DNA from: Thiobacter sp964445085 | GTDB taxonomy: Bacteria > Pseudomonadota > Gammaproteobacteria > Burkholderiales > Thiobacteraceae | Direction of reading: 5' to 3' | Assembly: GCA_964445085.1 (NCBI GenBank) | Contig: CAYUJV010000116.1 | Location: 1-8,950, forward strand | DNA length: 8,950 bases | Shown here: positions 1 to 5,461 of the stretch, one piece after another | Layout: each line of letters opens with the position of its first letter | How positions within the stretch are numbered: position 1 is the first letter of the stretch | Program-made: the position numbers and the translations under genes | Notes under the pieces: model-generated | Database searches by the model: none | Told to the model about the DNA's origin: nothing | What the model saw: the letters and a program-made list of their open reading frames with translations, nothing else

Positions 1-858
<858 letters not shown>

Positions 859-878
859 GTTTTTCAGCTAGTTATGTT

Positions 879-895
879 GCGCCCGCAGCGGGCGC
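879..895. repeat. Perfect 8-bp inverted repeat in the gyrA leader
   Basis: GCGCCCGC (879-886) and GCGGGCGC (888-895) are exact reverse complements around a single A, so the stem would be about 7 bp with a 3-nt loop. It lies 20 nt upstream of the gyrA ATG on the transcribed side. There is no T-run after it in either direction (the A7 tract at 903-909 lies on the wrong side for gyrA), so it is not a normal terminator. It could be a leader hairpin or a protein site, or it may be chance in GC-rich DNA. Confidence 0.5.
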
Positions 896-917
896 GAGGC
901 GGAAAAAAATACTCTCA

Positions 918-923
918 AGTGTA
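918..923 (-). promoter_or_regulatory. Possible -10 box for gyrA (TACACT)
   Basis: On the reverse strand TACACT matches 4 of 6 bases of the sigma-70 -10 consensus, in the context TGTTACACTTG. It would place the transcript start near 911 and give a leader of about 50 nt that includes the 879-895 hairpin. No convincing -35 box is present at 16-18 nt spacing. This is a weak call resting on position and one hexamer. Confidence 0.25.
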
Positions 924-1004
924 ACACGCGGCCGACACCCAGGCCACTGGAGCAAACCGGATGCCGCGCACCCCGGACGAGGGCCTGCGCGCGGCGCCTC
1001 AACC

Positions 1005-1033
1005 TTGTATTTCCCTAACTTTATGTTTATTAT
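1005..1033 (+). promoter_or_regulatory. Sigma-70-type promoter for ompA
   Basis: TTGTAT (1005-1010, 3/6 to TTGACA) and TATTAT (1028-1033, 5/6 to TATAAT) are separated by exactly 17 nt in an AT-rich island within GC-rich DNA. The predicted transcript start is near 1040, giving a leader of about 67 nt before the ATG at 1107. That start point would cut into the ribosome-binding sequence of the upstream in-frame ATG at 1050, which argues for 1107 as the main translation start. Confidence 0.5.
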
Positions 1034-1106
1034 CGAAAGGAGCTTCCTGATGGCTTTCCCCCGTCTATCATCAAAAGACCCACAGTTAAAGAAGAAAGGT
1101 TTCAAC

Positions 1107-1817
1107 ATGGCGATTATTGCAAAGCGAATTTCCGGTGTCCTGGTTGCACTGACCTTTGCGCTCACCGGCGCGGCCGCGCTGGCGCACACCGAACCGGCCC
1201 AGCGCTCCGCCGGCTACTGGTATGACAGCAACGGTCATGTGTGGAAGAACAACTATGGCCAGTGCTGGCGCGCCGGCTACTGGACCCCGTCCATGGCCAC
1301 CGAGGAATGCGATCCGGATCTGGTGAAGAAAGCCGCCCCGGCCGCCGCCGCCAAGCAGGACACCGTGCCGGCCGCGCCGCTGGTTCCGCCCACCGGCCCC
1401 GCCAAGCCCGCGTTCGAGAAGGTCACCATCCAGGCCGAAGCCCTGTTCGACTTCGACAAGGCGGTGGTGCGCCCGGACGGCAAGAAAGTGTTGGACGACG
1501 AGGTCGTCGGCAAGATGAAGCAGTACCCGCAGGTGGAAGTGCTGCTCATCACCGGCCACGCGGATCGCATCGGTAGCGACAAGTACAACATGAATCTGTC
1601 CGAGCGCCGCGCCGAAGCGGTCAAGAACTACTTGGTCTCCCAGGGCATCGAGGCCAACCGCCTGGAAACCGCCGCCAAAGGCAAGTCCGAGCCGGTCGTG
1701 TCCTGCGACAACATCAAGGGCCCCGCCAACCGCCACAACAAGAAGCTGATCGAATGTCTGCAGCCGAACCGCCGCGTCGTGGTGGAAATCAAGGTGCAGA
1801 AATCCTCTGCCGACTGA
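1107..1817 (+). CDS. ompA: OmpA-family outer membrane / peptidoglycan-binding protein, short barrel-less form
   Basis: The 236-residue product likely ties the outer membrane to peptidoglycan. Residues 1-26 form a Sec signal peptide (MAIIAKR, hydrophobic core, AALA before His27). Residues 35-72 form a small aromatic module with VWKNNYGQCWRAGYWTP and Cys53/Cys68, in place of the 8-strand barrel of E. coli OmpA. Residues 75-103 are a flexible Ala/Pro/Lys linker. Residues 106-236 are the OmpA C-terminal domain: ALFDFDKAVVRPDG, then GHADRIGSDKYNMNLSERRA with the diaminopimelate-binding Asp153 and Arg (167/168), and SCDN...IECL with the Cys200/Cys217 pair. AAAGG (1095-1099) lies 7 nt before ATG 1107. 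An in-frame ATG at 1050 has AAAGGAG 7 nt upstream and would add 19 residues to the signal n-region. I prefer 1107 because of the signal peptide shape and the predicted transcript start. The gene is monocistronic, closed by the terminator at 1836-1863. Confidence 0.93.
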   Translation: MAIIAKRISGVLVALTFALTGAAALAHTEPAQRSAGYWYDSNGHVWKNNYGQCWRAGYWTPSMATEECDPDLVKKAAPAAAAKQDTVPAAPLVPPTGPAKPAFEKVTIQAEALFDFDKAVVRPDGKKVLDDEVVGKMKQYPQVEVLLITGHADRIGSDKYNMNLSERRAEAVKNYLVSQGIEANRLETAAKGKSEPVVSCDNIKGPANRHNKKLIECLQPNRRVVVEIKVQKSSAD

Positions 1818-1835
1818 GCTGGCAACGCTCCAGAG

Positions 1836-1863
1836 AGCCCCGCCCCGCGCGGGGCTTTTTTTT
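1836..1863 (+). terminator. Strong Rho-independent terminator of ompA
   Basis: AGCCCCGC (1836-1843) pairs perfectly with GCGGGGCT (1849-1856) around a 5-nt loop, followed by an uninterrupted T8 (1856-1863, the first T shared with the stem). It begins 18 nt after the ompA stop. The T-run ends only 8 nt before the ATG of the next gene. Confidence 0.92.
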
Positions 1864-1871
1864 GACGTCCG

Positions 1872-3194
1872 ATGAGAAAAGAAGCTGAATTCCTGCTGAG
1901 CGCGCGCTGGATCATTCCAGTCGAGCCCGCCGGCATCGTGCTGGAAGATCACAGCATTCTCGTCCGTGGCGGCATCATCGCCGAGCTGCTGCCCACGCCG
2001 GAGGCGCAGGCGCGCCATTCCGCCGTGGCCAGTTACGATCTGGGGCAGCGGGTGCTGCTGCCCGGCCTGATCAACCTGCACACCCATGCGGCGATGACCC
2101 TCATGCGCGGGCTGGCGGACGACCTGCCGCTGATGGACTGGCTCAAGCAGCACATCTGGCCGGCGGAGGCGAAGCACGTATCGCGGGAATTCGTGCGCGA
2201 CGGCTCGCTGCTGGCGTGCGCGGAAATGCTGCGCAGCGGTATCACCTGTTTCAACGACATGTATTTCTTCCCGGAGGCAAGCGCGCAGGCCGTGCTCGAC
2301 AGCGGCATGCGCGCGGCCGTGGGCATCATTGCCGTCGAGTTCCCGAGCGCCTATGCCGCGGATGCCGAGGACTACCTGCGCAAGGGGCTGGAAGTGCGCG
2401 ACCGCTTCCGCACCGAGCAGCGGCTGTCCTTCTGCATGGCGCCCCATGCCCCGTACACGGTCAGCGACCGCAGCTTCGAGAAGATCCTGACGCTGGCCGA
2501 CCAGCTGGAGCTTCCGCTCCACGTCCACCTGCACGAAACCGAGGACGAGATCCGCGAGAGCCTCGCCCAGCACAAGCTCCGGCCGCTGGCGCGCATGCAG
2601 GCCCTGGGCCTGCTCGGCCCGAGTCTGATCGCGGTGCACATGGTGCACCTGACCGACGAGGAGATCGAACTCGTGGCCGAACGCGGCATCCACGTGGCGC
2701 ATTGCCCCAGCTCCAACCTCAAGCTGGCGAGCGGCATCGCGCCCGTCGCCCGACTCGCCGGCAAGGGCGTGAACATCGGGCTCGGCACCGACAGCGCCGC
2801 CAGCAACAACCGGCTCGACATCCTCAACGAGGCGCGCACCGCCGCGCTGCTGGCCAAGGGCGCAAGCGGCGACCCCACGGCGCTCGGCGCCCACCACGCG
2901 CTTGCCCTGGCCACGATCAATGCCGCCCGCGCCCTCGGCCTGGACGAGCGCATCGGCTCGCTCGTCCCGGGCAAGGCCGCCGACATGATCGCGTTGGACC
3001 TCTCCGGCGCGGAAACCTCGCCCTGCTATGATGTCGCCTCGCACCTCGTCTACGCCGCCGGCCGCGAGCATGTCAGCCATGTGTGGGTGGGCGGGGAACT
3101 GCTGGTGGAAAACCGCACTCTGAAAACTTTGGACAGCCAGGAGCTCGCCGCCAAGGCCGGCCACTGGCAACGGGTATTGAGCAATGGTCACTGA
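1872..3194 (+). CDS. mtaD: TRZ/ATZ-family amidohydrolase, probable 5'-methylthioadenosine/S-adenosylhomocysteine deaminase
   Basis: This 440-residue cytosolic metal-dependent hydrolase probably deaminates SAH and/or methylthioadenosine to the inosyl form plus ammonia. Amidohydrolase landmarks appear in order: H70-T-H72 in INLHTHAAMTLMRG; the DLPLMDWLKQHIWPAE block typical of MtaD-like enzymes; FNDMYFF; APHAPYTVSD; metal ligand His219 with catalytic Glu222 in HVHLHETEDE; VHMVHLTDEE (H256/H259); AHCPSSNLKLASGIAPV; and metal ligand Asp307 in GLGTDSAASNNRLDI. Length is normal for the family. An in-frame TGA at 1863 limits the start, and ATG 1872 is the only reasonable choice, yet no Shine-Dalgarno fits between it and the terminator. 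In pseudomonads, as I recall, a homologue (PA3170) also sits beside ubiG and the phosphatase. Substrate (SAH, MTA, or another aminopurine such as guanine) is inferred from family, not proven. Confidence 0.88.
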   Translation: MRKEAEFLLSARWIIPVEPAGIVLEDHSILVRGGIIAELLPTPEAQARHSAVASYDLGQRVLLPGLINLHTHAAMTLMRGLADDLPLMDWLKQHIWPAEAKHVSREFVRDGSLLACAEMLRSGITCFNDMYFFPEASAQAVLDSGMRAAVGIIAVEFPSAYAADAEDYLRKGLEVRDRFRTEQRLSFCMAPHAPYTVSDRSFEKILTLADQLELPLHVHLHETEDEIRESLAQHKLRPLARMQALGLLGPSLIAVHMVHLTDEEIELVAERGIHVAHCPSSNLKLASGIAPVARLAGKGVNIGLGTDSAASNNRLDILNEARTAALLAKGASGDPTALGAHHALALATINAARALGLDERIGSLVPGKAADMIALDLSGAETSPCYDVASHLVYAAGREHVSHVWVGGELLVENRTLKTLDSQELAAKAGHWQRVLSNGH

Positions 3195-3205
3195 GCAATG
3201 GTTAC
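3178..3205 (+). repeat. 14-bp tandem duplication at the mtaD/ubiG junction
   Basis: TGAGCAATGGTCAC (3178-3191) is followed directly by TGAGCAATGGTTAC (3192-3205), differing at one base. The second copy supplies both the mtaD stop (TGA 3192-3194) and the ubiG ATG (3198). The ATG in the first copy (3184) opens a frame that closes at a TGA at 3211-3213. Because 14 is not a multiple of 3, the duplication changes which frame reads through the junction. Confidence 0.85.
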
Positions 3206-3905
3206 TGGCATGAACGCCGACGAAGCCGAACTGCAGAAGTTTTCCGCCCTCGCCCACCGCTGGTGGGACCCCAACAGCGAATTCAAGCCGCTGCATGAGA
3301 TCAATCCGCTGCGCCTGGATTACATCGACGGGATCGTGGGGCTCGCCGGCAAGCAGGTGGTGGACGTGGGCTGCGGCGGCGGCATCCTGTCCGAGAGCAT
3401 GGCCGCGCGCGGCGCCGAGGTCACCGGCATCGATCTGGGCGAGAAGGCGCTCAAGGTCGCCCGGCTGCATCTGCTCGAATCCGGGCGCAAGGTGGACTAC
3501 CGCCTGGTTTCGGCGGAAGCCCTGGCGGCGGAGATGCCCGGCCGGTTCGACGCGGTCACCTGCATGGAAATGCTGGAGCACGTGCCGGACCCGGCCAGCA
3601 TCGTGCGCGCCTGCGCGACACTGGTGAAGCCCGGCGGCCACGTGTTCCTGTCGACCATCAACCGCAACCCGAAGTCCTATCTGTTCGCGGTCATCGGCGC
3701 CGAATACGTGCTCAGTCTGCTGCCGCGCGGCACTCACGACTACGCCAAGTTCATCAAGCCGTCCGAACTCGCGCGCTACTGCCGGGAGGCGGGCCTGAAC
3801 GTGAGCGAGGTCATCGGCATGAGCTACAACCCCTTCACCAAGGTCTACTCGCTCGGCCGCGACACCGACGTCAACTACATCGTCGCCTGCCGGAAAAATG
3901 CCTGA
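3198..3905 (+). CDS. ubiG: Ubiquinone biosynthesis O-methyltransferase (bifunctional 2-polyprenyl-6-hydroxyphenol methylase / 3-demethylubiquinol methyltransferase)
   Basis: UbiG carries out both O-methylation steps of ubiquinone synthesis with S-adenosylmethionine, at the inner face of the cytoplasmic membrane. The 235-residue length is normal. Family signatures: ELQKFSALAHRWWDPNSEFK, PLHEINPLRLDYI, SAM motif I VVDVGCGGGILSESMA (residues about 54-69), the acidic VTGIDLG, VTCMEMLEHVPDP, ACATLVKPGGHVFLSTINRN, and the UbiG-specific GTHDYAKFIKPSEL with the nearby hydrophobic AVIGAEYVLSLLPRG stretch, which likely contacts membrane. The C-terminal DVNYIVACRK is also typical. Start may be ATG 3198 or ATG 3210 (MNADEAEL). 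Neither has a good ribosome binding site, so coupling to mtaD translation (stop 3 nt before ATG 3198) is likely. The 3' end overlaps the next gene by 8 nt. Confidence 0.96.
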   Translation: MVTGMNADEAELQKFSALAHRWWDPNSEFKPLHEINPLRLDYIDGIVGLAGKQVVDVGCGGGILSESMAARGAEVTGIDLGEKALKVARLHLLESGRKVDYRLVSAEALAAEMPGRFDAVTCMEMLEHVPDPASIVRACATLVKPGGHVFLSTINRNPKSYLFAVIGAEYVLSLLPRGTHDYAKFIKPSELARYCREAGLNVSEVIGMSYNPFTKVYSLGRDTDVNYIVACRKNA

Positions 3906-4557
3906 TCCCATCCGTGCCGTCCTGTTCGACCTGGACGGCACCCTCGCCGACACCGCGCGCGACCTCGGCTTCGCCCTCAACGAGCAGCGCCGCCTGCATG
4001 GCCTCGCGCCCCTGCCCTTCGAGGCCATCCGGCCGCAGGCTTCCCACGGCGCGCGCGGCCTGCTCCGGCTCGGCTTCAACATCACGCCGGACGCCCCCGA
4101 CTTCGGCGCCATGCGCAGCCAATACCTGGACCTGTACGAGCGCCACATCTGCGACCACACCGTGCTGTTTCCGCGCATGGACGAAGTGCTGCGCACACTG
4201 GAGCAGCGCGGCCTGAAGTGGGGCGTGGTCACCAACAAGCCGGCGCGCTTCACCCTGCCCCTGATGCGCGCCCTCGCCCTGGACTCCCGCGCCGCCTGCA
4301 TCGTCAGCGGCGACACCACGGCCAACGCCAAGCCCCACCCGGAACCGCTGCTGACGGCCGCACGCCAGATCGGCGTCGCAGCGCAGGCCTGCCTGTACGT
4401 GGGTGACGCGGAGCGCGACGTGCAAGCCGCGATCGCCGCCGGGATGAAGGTGTTGATCGCCGACTACGGCTATCTGGCCGCGGAAGACCGGCCGGAAACT
4501 TGGGGCGCCCACGGCCGCATCGCCGCGCCGCAGGATTTGCTGGGATTTCTGGAATAG
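3898..4557 (+). CDS. mupP: HAD-superfamily phosphatase, MupP/Gph-type (N-acetylmuramic acid 6-phosphate phosphatase or phosphoglycolate phosphatase)
   Basis: This 219-residue cytosolic phosphomonoesterase has all HAD motifs: nucleophile Asp11 and Asp13 in LFDLDGTLADT, Thr112 in WGVVTNKPARF, Lys145 in AKPHPEPL, and Asp170/Asp174 in VGDAERDVQAA. A helical cap lies between motifs I and II (HGARGLLRLGF). The WGVVTNKP.RF block and the C-terminal YGYLAAEDRPETWGA resemble MupP of Pseudomonas (PA3172, as I recall), which lies next to ubiG and acts in peptidoglycan sugar recycling with AmgK and MurU. Many genomes label the same gene gph (2-phosphoglycolate). The ATG at 3898 lies inside ubiG (8-nt overlap), so translation is probably coupled. 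Enzyme class is certain. The exact substrate is an inference from neighbourhood and motif resemblance. Confidence 0.85.
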   Translation: MPDPIRAVLFDLDGTLADTARDLGFALNEQRRLHGLAPLPFEAIRPQASHGARGLLRLGFNITPDAPDFGAMRSQYLDLYERHICDHTVLFPRMDEVLRTLEQRGLKWGVVTNKPARFTLPLMRALALDSRAACIVSGDTTANAKPHPEPLLTAARQIGVAAQACLYVGDAERDVQAAIAAGMKVLIADYGYLAAEDRPETWGAHGRIAAPQDLLGFLE

Positions 4558-4569
4558 GACGGCAAGGAA

Positions 4570-4591
4570 GGAGCGGCCGGACAGCCGCTCC
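4570..4591. terminator. Hairpin between convergent genes, possible bidirectional terminator
   Basis: GGAGCGGC (4570-4577) and GCCGCTCC (4584-4591) form a perfect 8-bp stem with a 6-nt loop. It lies in the 45-nt gap between the phosphatase stop and the stop of the leftward small gene, where a shared terminator would be expected. Leftward it is followed by TTCCTT, only a weak U-tract; rightward there is no T-run. Termination efficiency is therefore uncertain. Confidence 0.55.
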
Positions 4592-4602
4592 GGAACGTCA
4601 GC

Positions 4603-4809
4603 TCATGCCGCTTTCTTCGGCACGACCCAGCCCTCGATCTTGGGCAGCATCTGGTCATCCAGCGCCTTCACCCGCTGCCGGTAGCTTTCATACCAGCTGC
4701 CGGCGGGCGGCGCACAGTACTCGGCGTAATTGAAGCCGTTGTGCTTGATGTACTCCCGCAGCTCCTGGTCGAGCTTCAGCTTCTCGGCGATGAGTTGGGA
4801 TTGATCCAT
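4603..4809 (-). CDS. Small protein of unknown function, 68 residues
   Basis: I do not recognise this family. The reverse-strand gene starts at ATG 4809 (MDQSQLIAEKLKLDQELREY) and ends at 4603. GGAGG at 4815-4819, 5 nt upstream of this ATG, decides the start. An in-frame ATG at 4827 would add 6 residues but would place GGAGG inside the coding region. The product is soluble-looking and charged: a likely amphipathic helix at residues 4-24, then an aromatic middle (GFNYAEYCAPPAGSWYESYR, one Cys at 32), and a basic tail ending WVVPKKAA. There is no signal peptide, membrane segment or CxxC motif. The gene has its own promoter (4874-4902) and is divergent from the molybdenum hydroxylase operon, which hints at, but does not prove, a linked role. 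The good RBS, good promoter and downstream hairpin make it a credible gene. Confidence 0.75.
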   Translation of the reverse strand: MDQSQLIAEKLKLDQELREYIKHNGFNYAEYCAPPAGSWYESYRQRVKALDDQMLPKIEGWVVPKKAA

Positions 4810-4814
4810 GATTT

Positions 4815-4819
4815 CCTCC
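4815..4819 (-). promoter_or_regulatory. Ribosome binding site GGAGG of the small gene
   Basis: On the reverse strand GGAGG is followed by AAATC and then ATG (4809), a 5-nt spacer. This fixes the start of the 68-residue protein rather than the ATG at 4827. Confidence 0.85.
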
Positions 4820-4863
4820 GTAAACAAAGTTGAGCCGATTTAAAGAGAAAAGCATCTAGCAAT

Positions 4864-4896
4864 GCCGGCGCGGATTATAGCCAAAAACACGCCGGC
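4864..4896. repeat. Inverted repeat around the -10 box of the small gene, possible operator
   Basis: GCCGGCG (4864-4870) and CGCCGGC (4890-4896) are exact 7-bp reverse complements separated by 19 nt. They straddle the leftward -10 box (4874-4879) and run up to the -35 box. The half-site centres are 26 bp apart, so a dimeric regulator bound here would block the promoter. GC-rich half-sites of this kind also occur by chance, so this remains a suggestion. Confidence 0.35.
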
Positions 4897-4902
4897 TGAC
4901 AG
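4874..4902 (-). promoter_or_regulatory. Sigma-70-type promoter of the small leftward gene
   Basis: On the reverse strand CTGTCA (4902-4897, 4/6 to TTGACA) is followed after exactly 17 nt by a perfect TATAAT (4879-4874). The predicted transcript start is near 4867, leaving a leader of about 58 nt before ATG 4809. This is the best promoter match in the window. Confidence 0.7.
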
Positions 4903-4939
4903 CCCGCAAAGCCAATACCCATGCGGCTTCCGGCGGTTT

Positions 4940-4968
4940 TTGGGGGAGGCCGCGGCATCGCCTATACT
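4940..4968 (+). promoter_or_regulatory. Sigma-70-type promoter of the molybdenum hydroxylase operon
   Basis: TTGGGG (4940-4945, 3/6) and TATACT (4963-4968, 5/6 to TATAAT) are spaced by 17 nt. The transcript would start near 4975, leaving about 20 nt before ATG 4996, enough for the AGGAGG at 4986-4991. The weak -35 box suggests an activator may be needed. The divergent promoter's -35 box is only about 37 bp away, so one regulator could serve both. Confidence 0.5.
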
Positions 4969-4995
4969 GGTGGCATTCCCTAACCAGGAGGCACC

Positions 4996-5451
4996 ATGAT
5001 CACCCTGACCGTGAATGGCAAGACGCACAAGGTCGATGCCGCCCCCGACACGCCCCTGCTGTGGGTGCTGCGGGACCACCTCGGATTGACCGGAACCAAG
5101 TACGGCTGCGGCATCGCCCAGTGCGGCGCGTGCACCGTCCATGTGGGCGCCAATCCGATCCGCGCCTGCGTCACCCCGGTGTCGGCGGTCGCCGGCCAGA
5201 AGATCACCACCATCGAGGGGCTCGACTCCAAGGTCGGCCGCGCCGTGCAGAACGCCTGGCAGAAGCTCGACGTGGTGCAGTGCGGCTACTGCCAGTCGGG
5301 GCAGATCATGTCGGCAGTCGCCCTGCTGTCCGGCAACAAGCAGCCCAGCGACGCGGACATCGATGACGCCATGTCCGGCAACCTGTGCCGCTGCGCCACC
5401 TACCAGCGCATTCGTGCCGCGATCCATCTCGCGGCGAAATCCCTGAAGTGA
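4996..5451 (+). CDS. iorA: Molybdenum hydroxylase small subunit with two [2Fe-2S] clusters (isoquinoline 1-oxidoreductase alpha-type)
   Basis: This is the electron-transfer subunit that takes electrons from the molybdenum centre. The 151-residue protein has the plant-ferredoxin-like N-terminal fold with Cys38, Cys43, Cys46 and Cys58 (KYGCGIAQCGACTVHVG...RAC) and the C-terminal helical cluster domain with Cys96, Cys99, Cys131 and Cys133 (QCGYCQSGQIM...GNLCRC). All eight ligands are present. The length is typical of the small subunits of IorAB and related aldehyde oxidoreductases. AGGAGG at 4986-4991, 4 nt before the ATG, is an excellent ribosome binding site. It has no signal peptide of its own, so if the enzyme is periplasmic this subunit must travel with the Tat-bearing partner. 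Its stop overlaps the ribosome binding site of the next gene. The symbol reflects family; isoquinoline as substrate is not implied. Confidence 0.93.
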   Translation: MITLTVNGKTHKVDAAPDTPLLWVLRDHLGLTGTKYGCGIAQCGACTVHVGANPIRACVTPVSAVAGQKITTIEGLDSKVGRAVQNAWQKLDVVQCGYCQSGQIMSAVALLSGNKQPSDADIDDAMSGNLCRCATYQRIRAAIHLAAKSLK

Positions 5452-5461
5452 GGAGACCGGC

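Noticed and set aside
1005..1049. TTG 1005 as the ompA translation start
   Set aside because: TTG 1005 is part of the -35 box and has no ribosome binding site; the signal peptide begins much later.
1086..4331. Very long open frame (over 1000 codons) on the reverse strand
   Set aside because: It lies opposite ompA, mtaD, ubiG and mupP, all with clear family motifs. The translation is rich in His/Arg/Ala/Gly with no domain signature, the usual shadow of GC-rich codon bias.
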